Source: Durusdinium trenchii (lineage: Eukaryota > Sar > Dinophyceae > Suessiales > Symbiodiniaceae). Taken from it: 64,000 bases of DNA. This document shows positions 34,394 to 44,880 of the stretch, piece after piece. The stretch is from the NCBI GenBank assembly GCA_963970005.1, contig CAXAMN010026472.1:1227011-1291010 (forward strand), read 5' to 3'. Under the pieces are notes generated by a model. The model searched no databases, had not been told where the DNA came from, and saw only the letters and a program-made list of their open reading frames with translations. How positions within the stretch are numbered: position 1 is the first letter of the stretch; each line of letters begins with the position of its first letter. The position numbers were made by a program, and so were the translations under genes.

Positions 34394-36274
34394 TTGAGAA
34401 GTATTGGAACGCCGTTATATCCAAGTACCCAATGGCGCAGCACAAGGCGAACCCGCTACCGAGGCCTCACTTCAGATGCTCAAAGGTGCGACATGATCCA
34501 CCCAAGAGAAGTGCTTAAAGCTCAAGCACAGCTGCCCAGGGGTGGATCAGATCCGCGTGATGGCCACGTGTCGTTCTCGCTTCCGCGTCTTCCGATCATG
34601 GCCGCGTGTCTCCCGGATTCGAGGCTCGTGCAGCCATTGCAGATGCATGGAGTCCCTGTCGATGCTCGAGATGCCTTTCAACCGACTTCTTTGATGCTGG
34701 CAATAAAACACGATGACATCAGCACCGTGAGAGATCTTCTGAAAGCAAAGGCAAATGTGAAGGCACAGGATGGTTTCGGGACCACTCCACTTGCCACAGC
34801 AATTCAACTGGGGCATCACTACTCCATGTTTTTGCTTCTGGAATATGGAGCGCTATGTACACTTCAAACAGCAGATCACCAGGGCATCCGCCCGCTTCAC
34901 ATAGCCGCGTCGGTGGGGGATTTGCTCGTCGTGAAGCTCTTGGTGAAATTCCATGGAAATCCCGTCACCAAAGATCACTCTGGTCGATCCGCCCTCGACT
35001 TTGCAGCTTTGTCCGGCCATACAGATGTTTTGGACTTCTTGATAAACGTCCTCCAAGATGGGGACGAAGATGGCGATTCTGATGGTCACCGTCACCGTCT
35101 TGCAGGCAAGAGGTCCGTTTCCAGTTGCCAGGACATGATGCAAGTTTCTTTAGACTGGCTCATTCATCAAGTAATGTACCCAGATCCTCTCACGCGCAAG
35201 GCTGTGCCGATCTTTTGTCATGTCGCATGTGCGTGTGCAGTTTGGGAGCATTGGCTTACTTCCCGACCCTTCCGATGGCTGCAGATGCCGAAGATCACCA
35301 CATGCTTCGAGTGTTTGTTGCCTGTGGTGTTGGGCTTTGCGCAGTGCATTATCCGAATGGATCCTGGTGTCATTCAAAAGCAGAAAGATTCGGGCATCAA
35401 GGAGCTGATATCCATGCTGGAGAAAGGAGTGTTGCGGGAGAGCTTGCCCAAGACGAGACAGCTTTGCACGAGCACGTGGGTTCTAAAGGGTCTTCGGACC
35501 AAGTACTGCAGACAGACAGGCACTCACTTTGTTTCATTGTTTTTGAGTTACTTTCTTGTTCGACTGTATTGTGTTATTTATGAATATGGGTTGGGTCTGT
35601 CCAATTACCCGTGACAATCAATAAACAATGGTCACCATTTTTGAACAAGGCCTTTACTGAGTATCATCCACTGGGCCCTGGTAGTGGGATAGACCGATAG
35701 ACCGATAGACTCAAAATATGGGGCATTCAACTCGCCTGTCTATGAAGTATGCAATGAAGCCTTTGTTGCGCAAGGCTTCGCTGCACCCTGTTATGCCCTT
35801 TTTCCTGCAGGCACCTGCATCGAAGAGTTTGACCACTTCTGCATTTTGCTGGATGTTCCCATTGGCAGAGGCAACCATCGGCCATTCCTGCTTTTGATGT
35901 TTTTGGAGGTGGTTGCCCAGCTGAGCCACAGCATGTTATGCATTTGCACCCTCATCCTGGAAGCACCTCCAGCCGGAATTCGCGGCGTGGTGACCAATTG
36001 TACACAGCATCCCATGGTGGCATGTCTTTTTGCACTGCATTGTGCCACCATTCCAGGCATCATGTTTCTGATCCTTGTCCAAGCTGCTTTGATCTCGCAG
36101 AACCTTACCATGAATGAGATAATGCACATGCGAAGGTACGAACATTTCTGGTCAGCTGATCAGCGCTTTACAAACCCCTTCAGCAAAGGAAGCGTCGTTC
36201 GGAATTGCTTGGACTTCTGGTGGACGCGCACTCGTGGCAGGCCGAGGTTAGGTGAGCCCCTGACTTCTTTGTAA
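34394..36274 (+). CDS. Ankyrin-repeat DHHC-type S-acyltransferase, variant DHFC, two exons
   Basis: Join of 34394-35519 and 35811-36274 across a GC-AG intron, in phase. The start could instead be ATG 34598 (MAACLPDS). Exon 1 gives at least three ankyrin repeats (residues about 95-210, e.g. GIRPLHIAASVGDLLVVKLL), then two membrane segments. The Cys-rich domain begins with LCTSTWVLKGLRTKYCRQTG and continues across the junction as TCIEEFDHFC, then GRGNHRPF. Exon 2 adds two membrane helices, an LTMNE (TTxE-like) motif and NPFSKGSVVRNCLDF, the NPF-G-N-F signature of the family. The order matches Akr1/zDHHC17-type palmitoyltransferases, which move palmitate onto Cys of membrane proteins. DHHC reads DHFC, and several zinc ligands of the Cys-rich domain are replaced. 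A donor-like TTAG|GTGAGC at 36251 leaves the very C-terminus uncertain. Confidence 0.78.
35520..35810 (+). other. GC-AG intron of the acyltransferase gene
   Basis: 291 bp. The donor is CAG|GCACTC and the acceptor TTTTTCCTGCAG|GCACCT. The exon/intron borders share CAG-GCAC at both ends. Removing it joins the two halves of the DHHC domain in phase. Confidence 0.8.
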
Positions 36275-36572
36275 GAATGGGGAGTGCTTAGATCGCCCAT
36301 CTCCTAGACACAACATCGTTGCCCTTGATGACAATGGTAATATTATATGCTCCTGCAACAGCAAAGGACCAAATTCTTGCACACAAGTGAGATTCACTGA
36401 GAATCTCTGCGAAGCTGCGATTGACTGAGATCCAATTTCCAACCGTCTTGACACGGCTGGCTTCAGCCTCGGACCTGCGAAGCTGCAGATCACCGGATGG
36501 AGCCAGAGCTGAGAAGAGCGTCGAACCAGTGTCGGTCACCGTGAACACCTTCATTGCTGGGAAGCCCAAGTT

Positions 36573-36612
36573 CGGGCGGGTTCCGCCTGGGGCGGGTTCC
36601 GCCTGCGGTTCC
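36573..36612 (+). repeat. Tandem GGCGGGTTCCGCCTG hairpin repeat
   Basis: GGCGGGTTCCGCC occurs twice head to tail with a truncated third copy. Each unit is itself a small palindrome (GGCGG-GTT-CCGCC). Confidence 0.8.
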
Positions 36613-37234
36613 GTTCTTTGAAGCTCAGCCTGCTCACAGGTACAAACTGTGTCGCATTGAGGGAGTGCAAACATATCTCACGCATTCTCAGACGGAATAT
36701 TGGACGATTTTTATTGGTTTTGATCGCAATTGCGCACCTAAGAGGTTGACCGACCACGATGTTTGTCATTATGGACAGTGGCGCTGGCCTTAGTTGTGGC
36801 ATTGCCGTAGGATAAAACTAAGTCCCTTAGTAGAAACTCTACACATGCTATTGGGTAATCTTTTTTGGAACGCAGATGCTTGTTGGACATGGGTGTGATA
36901 TTTTGGACCACGTCTTTGCTCAAAAGCCTTACTTTTCTCAGATAGTATATCTATATACTGTGTGTACATATCCGCATTGCATGTGTGGGCCACATGGGGA
37001 CAAAGCAACGTCCGACTGAGATCCTGCACGACCAGCAGGAGTTGAATTGAAGCTCGGCTGCACGAAGGAAGCACAAAGACTTGACATGAAGGGCGGGCCA
37101 CATGTTTCGCGGATATTCCAAAGCCAGAAATGGCCTGTTTGGGTCGTAAGCATCTCTGGGGTCACCGATGTCAAGCTGGATCCAACCGAACAGGGGTTGC
37201 CAGACCGATGGTTCGGATCCGAAAAGGCTGGCGG

Positions 37235-37345
37235 CGAAAAACGCGATGCCCTTGGTTCCGTTCGTAGTAAGGCCAGGAGCGCCCCGTTCGGTTCGCGTCC
37301 GAACGCTCCGTTCGCAGCGATGCCCCCTTGTTCCGATCGTAGCTT
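37235..37345 (+). repeat. Cluster of the dispersed GTTCGTAGCGATGCCC repeat
   Basis: Contains GTTCCGTTCGTAGTAAGGCC, GCGTCCGAACGCTCCGTTCG and CAGCGATGCCCCCTTGTTCC. Same phrase order as at 13676-13790. Confidence 0.7.
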
Positions 37346-39037
37346 TTGCCCACAATGGGCCGCTGCCTTTTTCAGGCGTGGATGTTTTGCGACTGGCTGG
37401 CGGTCCAGCAGACCTGCACTAAGACTGGTTCGACCAATTCGATGAAACATGTAGAACAGATAGAATGTAAAGGACTGAAGCCTTTTCAGGTCTTGACCTT
37501 TGAAAAAGTCGGAATTGTTGGAACTGTCTCCTTTAACGGTGCCATGCCCAGGCCTTGCTCGAGGCCTTGCTTTGGGCAAGAGATTGGAGTACTGAGCGCA
37601 GGAGTACGGCAGGGGTGCCCGACAAAACCGAGCTTTCGATCCGACGATGGACCCGATGGGACCTGGGCCCAGTGGCAGATCTGCCCAGAAGACATCAGGG
37701 AGGAGTTTCTTTTTGGAACTTGAATGGCCTGAATCTGGGAATGACATCGAAAGGCTGCTTTAGCAAATGGATGGAGGAGTGGCACGCATGTCATACTTAT
37801 TCATACTTCATGCAGTAGAAAATATTGACCTAGAGGCACTCAAATAAAGGCGATGTCAATTTTCTGGGAGGCAGGCCATGACCTTCATATTCCTTCGTTG
37901 TTCCTGCATTTGTGTAGCTTAAACTTTGGCAAACCTTCTTGTGATTGTGCAAGAAGCCCGGATGCACTGCATTTGGAATTTGGAATTGTTGAATGTATAT
38001 ACTTCACTGACCTCATTAGATGCTGCTACTGAGGCCCCTGCACAAGCAAGGACACATTTGCTGCAGCAACTTCTGGCGTTGCTCTCCTGCTGTTGTGCGG
38101 AGCCCCGCTTCGCACGTACATTGAGAAAGTTCCTTTGGTGTTTGAAGAACGGGTCTGACATCCAGCGTTCTTGCAAAGCATCCGTTGCGTTCATTTTTTT
38201 TGTCATAGTAAAGGGTAGCTAAGTGTAGGAGGGTTCTTGTTTCAGAGAGTTGCCCTGCAAAATCAGAGGATGTTCCACAAGATGTCCTCCCAGTTTTGGA
38301 TGACCACTGGATGTCCTGACACATTTAAACCATAAAAATACAACCTTCCTGTCGACTCGTTTTTTCAACTGCTCAAGCCATGGATGGACCAGGTCGAAAT
38401 CCCATTGGAACTGATGTCTCCAACGAGTGGATTCCTTGGAGTCGGCGATGCAAACAGACGCAAACAGTTTTTGCATGGATATGGTGGATATGATGTGCCA
38501 TGTGCATCAAAGAGTGGAGTTCCAATGCTTGTTGTTGAGCTTCAGGAATGTCTATCATGTGTTTTTCACTCGATAAACGTGTGTCCAAGCACCACCAATG
38601 CTGCCAGGGTGTAGTCGAAGCAGGACAAAAACTCCTTTGCTTGTAGGATCTTAAGAGTGATATATGATTGATACGATGCTAGCATGTCGGAAGGTGTGAG
38701 TTCTGAATTCTGACAATATCCAGAATAAGTAGAATTGTTAGAAAAGCCTAGGCCCACTAGGTTGCCACTCCATCAACTTGTCCTCTTGTGGACTGGCAGC
38801 TTTGGATGTTTGCCAAGCACCCAGATCTTGTGTTCTTGCCATTGCAATGCTATAGTGAGCTTTGTAATATCGCTGGTGCTTGTACTTGAACCATTTAGAT
38901 CTTAAGACTTGTCAGCTAGGCTGAAAGCAGCCTCACCTGCACAAGAAAAGGCGGGTCACTCAACTCCTCTTTCTCTCTCGGCAGCAGGAGACAAGTATCA
39001 CAGCAGCATTTTGCCCACCCACGAAAAGAATACCTAG

Positions 39038-39175
39038 GTGTGGCGAAAGCGGCATGCGGAATCTGGTGGTGTCATGCAAAGACCTTGGAGCTTTGCCCCC
39101 CTACATTCTGCTGGGCGCTAAGCCCTATGACTTGGCCCGGTTCCCCTGTGAGGTCGGCAGAGTTCCTAGTGCGAG
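39038..39175 (+). CDS. Candidate internal exon of an unknown gene
   Basis: The exon lies between an acceptor CCTAG|G (39036-39037) and a donor GCGAG|GTGAAT (39176). It reads CGESGMRNLVVSCKDLGALP, then PYILLGAKPYDLARFPCEVG, RVPSAR. The reading is strongly protein-like and the alternative frames are poor. A phase-compatible continuation begins after TTGTGAG|G near 39215 (RHEDHVTFRVGWRLERPIPR) and ends at donor GTCAG|GTATGT. The implied intron of about 40 bp is unusually short. Another coding-like piece lies at 39390-39490 (VLQRVAEVQADWPMEVGQMT). No family is recognised. Confidence 0.42.
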
Positions 39176-40805
39176 GTGAATTACCTCCAGCTTTGCCACA
39201 AGCAAGACTTTGTGAGGCACGAAGATCACGTGACATTTCGTGTCGGTTGGAGGTTGGAACGACCAATTCCACGCCGAATTGAGAGTTGTGGTGTCAGGTA
39301 TGTATGAGGGGGAGCTCGCATGATGCGGATGGTGTACTAGCAGAGCAGTCGTTCCCAACAGTTGAGCACCCCGAACGCGGTCGCTGCCAGGTGTTGCAAA
39401 GAGTGGCCGAAGTGCAAGCAGATTGGCCCATGGAGGTGGGACAGATGACGGCGTCAAAATCTGGGCTCATTCTTGCGGACCATCCCATGTATTTTATGAT
39501 ACTTTATGGATGTTGTGGTCCATCGGTTTTTGTCTTCGAAAAGAAAGAAAGAGTCAGAGTCAGCTGTAGAAATCTTCTACAAATTGACGGGTCGGTCTCA
39601 ACTTCCTGTTGGTCGAGGTTCGGCTCTTGTGGCGAGTCCTCCACTCCAGAAGCACTGCACGAGAGGCGAAGCGTCGAGCCAACACCGAACCATGATTATC
39701 GTGCTGCCAAGGTTAATGTGTGTGTAGAGTATTGTAGAGTATCTATATCGATCTATAGATATCTATAGAATCATGTATGGAATATGATGGAATTATGTAC
39801 AGTAATTAAGAAATAAGATCATTTGGCATCACCCGACTTGTAGGTGGATTGGCGTCGTTTCAGGGGAGACATCGGGTTTTTTTCGTATGATCAGAGTTTT
39901 TTGTGATGTCCTTCTTGGCGTTGGGTTCAACCTCGGCATAGTTTTGACTTTGTGGCCAAGTCGATTTCATGGTGGCAAGGTGAGCAAGCTTTGGATGGCA
40001 GCACCCTATACAATGCAGGAAGGGTCTGCTGTCCGCTTGTCCCGCGAATCATTCCAGAGCACTGGCTTTTCCGTGCCTTCACAGCGGGATCTGATAGAGT
40101 GGTGGATTAGATCAGATATCAGTAGGGAATGCTATTGCAAGTTTGGAGAGCTACCTGGATTGCGGCCAGGGCTACCTGGGTGAGGCCAAAGAATGCCTAG
40201 ACAAATGAGATCCATTGAGGTTTCAAAGTGTTCTGCGAGCCACCCTGAGGGCCTAAAAGACCGTGTATATAGACCGGTATAAGGAATCTAGACGAGTATG
40301 AGCAAACCCCAAAGATCTCCTCAAGATCTGTGTGCCGTTCTGAAATAATCACACAAACATCTCTTCCAAAGATGGAGGAATGCGATGCATGCCCCTTCCA
40401 TTCCTCAGGACATCTCTTCTGAGGCGTGCGGCCCAGTGGAGAAAAATCACCGAAGCACTCGTTGCAGCTCGTTGCATCTCGTTGTGCTCCGCACGGATTC
40501 TTTGAGGTTGAATCTGTGGGAGTCTCAGATGGACCGACTATAGTGGGTACGTTCTCGAACGTGCGAGTTTGTCCGCGCGCTTCGTGGGTACGTTCTCACT
40601 GTGGACCCGACACGGTGGACCTTACACCGCACGGCTCTGTGCTGGCTGAGGCTCCTGTGCATGAGATGTTTATACCTGGCCTGGGGCTCAGCTGTTGAGG
40701 CGGAAACGAGGTCCATCCATCATTCATACCAAGGCCTACCTGCGTGGACAAGAGATCGACACCTGACAAAAACCATCAAAGACACAAAATCGGTCTCTTT
40801 TTCAG

Positions 40806-41411
40806 GATGGATCTGCCGACTCAGGCATCATAGCTGCGTCAGGCACTCTCAGCCGCAGCCTGCAGAAATGCCTACTGTGCACTGGCTGCCAGGCATCGCG
40901 TGAGAGTGATCAGATCTGGCAGAAACATTTGCAACATAGTAGAAAAAAGTTAGCCTTTTTCCAAAAACTGAGTACAGAATAAAACCTCTTCTCAAGAGAG
41001 CGTCTCACAGTCAAGAGCTTGGTGTGCCGGAGGTCCCCCCAGGAGTCTCTCCTGCATCCTTTGTGGCGGCATGTGCCGACGCCCGAACCTCACAGAATTG
41101 CACAAAGAAAGAAGCACGTGGCCACATGTAGCAGACTGGGGGTTCCGTCCGACTCGGCAGATGTCTTTCTTTTGGATGTACTGCACCTCCGGCGCAGCCT
41201 CCGGCTTGCAGCACCTTTTCAGTACGAGGCCCTCAACGAACTCCGCAATGCTGATCAACTACGCCAAGTCCGCGTTCAGGGTCCAGGTATCCAGTATTGG
41301 GACCGAGCTGGAGCTGTTTGATATTGTTTGATGTTTGTGTTGACAGGTGCCGCAGCGGTACAGCGCCTGGTGCAGGAGGATGTGGGAGTGCATTCCCTCA
41401 TAGAGATGTGA
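40806..41411 (+). CDS. Three-exon 3' end of an unknown gene with a zinc-finger-like motif
   Basis: Exon 40806-40971 opens after CTTTTTCAG|G and contains QKCLLCTGCQ, then DQIWQKHLQHSRKKLAFFQK. The Cys pair and spaced histidines resemble a C2H2/U1-type finger. Exon 41011-41286 contains VPSDSADVFLLDVLHLRRSL, then APFQYEALNELRNADQLRQV. Exon 41347-41411 reads AAAVQRLVQEDVGVHSLIEM and ends at TGA 41409. All three join in phase with GT-AG borders. The second intron (41287-41346, 60 bp) is well supported. The first (40972-41010, 39 bp) is very short, and without it an in-frame TAA at 40980 would end the protein. Upstream exons probably exist (a coding-like stretch lies at 40500-40690). Function unknown. 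Confidence 0.45.
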
Positions 41412-43362
41412 GATATCAATTTGTTACATCGAGTCTTCAATTTGTTGCATGCAGGAGACCTAAGAGGAGATCTAAGTGGACGAGAATTGGATGCCTGAGC
41501 CAACATTGTTGGACCAAACAAGCAGGAGCAGTGCGGTGTCATCGTCTAGAAGCAGTCAAGCAGATAGACCCGGAGCAAATCTGAATGCCTAGAGATCAGC
41601 TTAAAGATTGCTTGAATTAATATAATATATAGTATCTCTATACACATTATATATTATATATTAATATATATTCTCTCTATATAGAGAGAGAGGGTAGATA
41701 GAATTTCCCTTATTGAACTTAGAATAAAATAGCTGGAATTAATTCCTAAAGGTTGATAATTTTTTGCTGACGGCGGCTATGTGAGAAGGTTAAAAGTTGT
41801 CTGATTGTTTTTATATAAATTGGGATGTAATGAAATATAGTTTAATATATTTATATATATTTATTTTAGCAAAACGATGAATTATCGAGATTTGATATAT
41901 TTAGCAATTAATATTCTATAAAAAAGGAATATATTGGACAAAAATAGCATATTAAAGGAATATAAGATCGAATAGGAATATTATTTATGTTATGGTTAGG
42001 ATAAGAGGTTTTTTGGCGGGATGCGGTGATAATTCTTAGTTTGAATAATATATATTCGTAGGACCATCGGGGAGGAGGCGGAAAATTAACACTTGAATTT
42101 GGAATGATTGATTTGAGGATGTCGTAGGTTCGATTGGCACGAACATGTTTAGTGTTGTTTGCGCATGTTGAATTTTTGTAAAGGTTCTTTACGATTAGGC
42201 GTATGTATTGGATGGATATAAATTCTTTATAAATATATTATTTTAATATTTGGATGTTTTATAAAGAAGCATTTTTATGAACTTAAGATTATGATGAAAA
42301 ATGATATAATGTATTGTACGTTAAATAGTAATGCTATTTGATGAGATCGAAATATCGGATTAGGCGAATCATGGGCTTTATTTCTCTTTTATAGGTGAGA
42401 ATGGATTGAAATCTTTCGTTTTGAAATGAAAGGAGGCTAGTGTGTGTCTAGAATGCTTTTTAAATTTGTGCTGATTTTATGAATTGTCGATATTAAATTA
42501 AAAATCGATGGAATTATTTATCGATGTCGCCACACAAAAACTAATCGCCATCATAACGACGTCTTGAGAAGTAGGTATGGTGCTTCTGAACTAAAAGTAA
42601 CATAGTCGAACAAAATGCATCGAAACGACAAAACGAAAATGAAATCCGTCCCTGGCACGCAGGGACTAACGTCGACAATAAAATTTTTTGCCCCCCACCT
42701 AACCCCCTAAAAATTATTCTATTTCGAATGCCCCCCACCATGACATTTCAATAATTTGTTTTCATCCCATCGTGAGGAGCATGTTGCAATGATCGTGAAT
42801 TTTGTGGTTCTCGATTTTGCTTGTGGGTCTTTGGGTTGTGTGTTGTGGTTGTAAGTGTGGATGTGTCTTTGTGGTTGTGTGTATTGTGGTTGTGTTTGTG
42901 ATTGTGTGTTTGTGATTGTGTTTGCGGTTGTGTTTGAGTGTTTTTGATTATGTGTTTGTGGTTGTGTATTTGTTATTGTGTATTTGTGGTTGTGTATTTG
43001 GATTTATTGTTGTGACCCAAATAATTTATTATTGATATTTTATATCTTAGAAGAAATTGGGTTACATTGATTGGTCGCGCCCTTGAATTTTGTGGTCGGG
43101 CTTTGTGGTCGCGTTTTGTGGTCGGGGTCTTATATGGTTTAATTTGTTATTTGGATTTATTGTTGGTTTATTTTATGTTTTTCTTGTCTTTGGTTGTGTT
43201 GATTGATTTTGTATATATTAATTGGTTGTGTTTTTTTTTTATTACTATTTTGTGGTTGGGTTTTTTATCGGGTCTTATTTTTTTATTGTTTGTTTGTTTG
43301 TTTATTTTATTATGTTTTTTGATTGAATTATTTATGATAATGACGATAAAATATATTGATTA
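41412..43362. other. AT-rich island, left part; no gene
   Basis: Composition changes sharply at about 41615 to very AT-rich sequence starting with TA-type microsatellite. A perfect 7-bp hairpin lies at 42648-42666 (GTCCCTG, loop GCACG, CAGGGAC). The Phe/Leu-rich open frame at 43067-43363 is produced by T/G-rich sequence and is not a gene. Confidence 0.55.
42826..43012 (+). repeat. Degenerate (TGTTTGTGGT)n simple repeat
   Basis: About 190 bp of TTGTGGTTGTG, TGTGATTGTGT and TGTATTTGTGG variants. Almost no C on this strand. Confidence 0.75.
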
Positions 43363-43378
43363 AATATTTTTGGGGGGA
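43363..43378 (+). repeat. Target-site duplication, left copy
   Basis: AATATTTTTGGGGGGA, 16 bp, identical to 50375-50390. It marks the left boundary between AT-rich host island and the retroelement. Confidence 0.75.
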
Positions 43379-43553
43379 AGCGCCATTTCAGCCTCGAGTT
43401 ACGGCAGCCATTTCCTTCTAGATCTTCCCGTCATTTTCTTTGCCTTGTGCACTGGATCTCTTGGCCTTCACACCATTGATGATTGTTTTCATTTGGCTGC
43501 ACATCTTTCTGTCAGGACTGAGGCTGATTTCCCTGGTCCCAAGTCCAGGGCCT

Positions 43554-44880
43554 ATGGATGCCAATGCACCGCCTTTCATACCGAGCGGAACCATGGGGGA
43601 CGTGAGGGTTGTCCGGGACTCCTCACTCCCGGACGAGAGTGGAGATGGTTCCTTCACTCGAAACCAGAGCTTCTCCACGAAGCCTTCTGAGGTATGGGCC
43701 AGAGGAGGCTACGGCCTTGTCGTCTCCCGGCCGCGCATCGTTCAGATCAAGAGGACCTTCAAGAGAGCCTGCTTCCGAGCACTGCAGCATGGCTACACGC
43801 CTTATCGAAAAGGCTTTCTTTTTGACACCGATGTACCCTGGCGCATTCGAGAAGCCTATCGACGGCACACACAAGACAAGCTGAAGTCACGGACCCCACA
43901 AACAACACCTGGCATACGGTGCATGACCTGGAATGCCTCGAAGAACTTGGTCCATGACGAGCTCCTGCACTGGTGTACATCCCAACCCCTGGACATCATA
44001 GCCTTGCAGGAAACTGGTTGGAATTTTAACTCCACCTGGACGTCCCAGGGATGGCATTGTATCCACTCATCGACGAAGCATGCTGCCATACTTGTGCTCA
44101 TTCGGGGTACACTGGCCAGACCTGAACAGATTGCCTCGGCCTCTCATTTTGATGGCCGACTTCTTCAGATCCGCCTCTTTTTGGACAGCACATACGACTT
44201 CATCGTTGTATATCAGCATGCCTGGAATGTAACCAAGGGCAAGGAACAGCTTCTTGATCATCGTGCCAAGATTTGGACCAGCTTGCAGCAGATTTTGAAT
44301 CATATTCCGCAGCAGCATCAGATGGTCCTTATGGGTGATTTTAATACCACCCTCAAGTTCGACCCGCCACACATCAATAGCCATGATGCCCGTGCGTCCT
44401 TGAACACTCACACCGATCGAGATCTTCTTCAGCAATTGGTGAAAGCACAGGACCTGATTGCGTTGCATTGTAAACAGCAGTATGCATCGACCTTTGAACA
44501 TGGCTCCCATCACTCTCGCATTGATTATGTTTTTGTTCGTCAACATCAGGTCCAATTTCGTCGTATGCAGCCCACCATGGATAGGAGTTTTATGCGCAAT
44601 TTTGGATGTCATGGCCCTCATCATCATCCACTATTCTTTATCCTGCCCAAGTGGTTTGCGCCTCGGAAACCAGTGCTCCCTCTTAACAACATTGACCGAT
44701 TTGCTATCCGTACGGCTAGACTCGAACACACTGCACACTGGCAGCAGTTTGAGGTCCAGATTCGACAGAGCATCGCTCGACACTCTACACCTCATCCATC
44801 GCATCAGGTATCCATGCACGATTTGGAACAAGAACTTCGAATTATTTGTTCTCATTTCTTTCCCAAAAGAAAATCACGGG
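43554..44880 (+). CDS. Retroelement endonuclease (APE/exonuclease-endonuclease-phosphatase type)
   Basis: The frame from ATG 43554 (another ATG at 43587) holds a complete endonuclease/exonuclease/phosphatase domain at about residues 115-360. CMTWNAS carries the Asn; ALQET the catalytic Glu (about 152); MGDFNTTL the Asp and Asn (about 260); SRIDYVF the second Asp (about 321); GPHHHPL the terminal His (about 356). This enzyme nicks target DNA for target-primed reverse transcription. The first 100 residues are basic and unlike known domains. The frame is formally open to 45380, but after about 44870, near a run CCCAAAAGAAAA, the protein-like sequence moves to the -1 frame. That is either a one-base loss or a frameshift; no canonical slippery heptamer is in phase. 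Confidence 0.85.

Larger units (their letters stand above)
36275..39037. other. No confident gene; repeats
   Basis: The - strand stretch 36300-36560 has a coding-like reading (FTVTDTGSTLFSALAPSGDL) but the + strand is open too. A 269-codon - strand frame (36938-37747) runs through the dispersed-repeat cluster and is not credible. Other frames are short. Confidence 0.3.

Noticed and set aside
37594..37640. GVRQGCPTKPSF, similar to the RT block GxxQGxxxSPxLF
   Set aside because: Isolated. No motif A, YADD or other RT block within 2 kb on either side, and all three + frames are open here.
36938..37747. 269-codon - strand open frame
   Set aside because: It runs through the dispersed GTTCGTAGC repeat cluster and is Pro/Arg/Ser-rich without domain pattern; it is open because of base composition.
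42648..42666. Perfect hairpin GTCCCTG-GCACG-CAGGGAC as a possible LINE 3' end
   Set aside because: No element body recognisable upstream and no sequence similarity to the hairpin at 50343-50360.
43067..43363. Leu/Phe-rich open frame resembling a membrane protein
   Set aside because: Produced by T/G-rich simple sequence just upstream of the retroelement; no charged loops or conserved motif.
44856..44880. Programmed -1 frameshift site between endonuclease and RT
   Set aside because: No canonical slippery heptamer in phase (codons read ttc ttt ccc aaa aga aaa). Simple indel is more likely.
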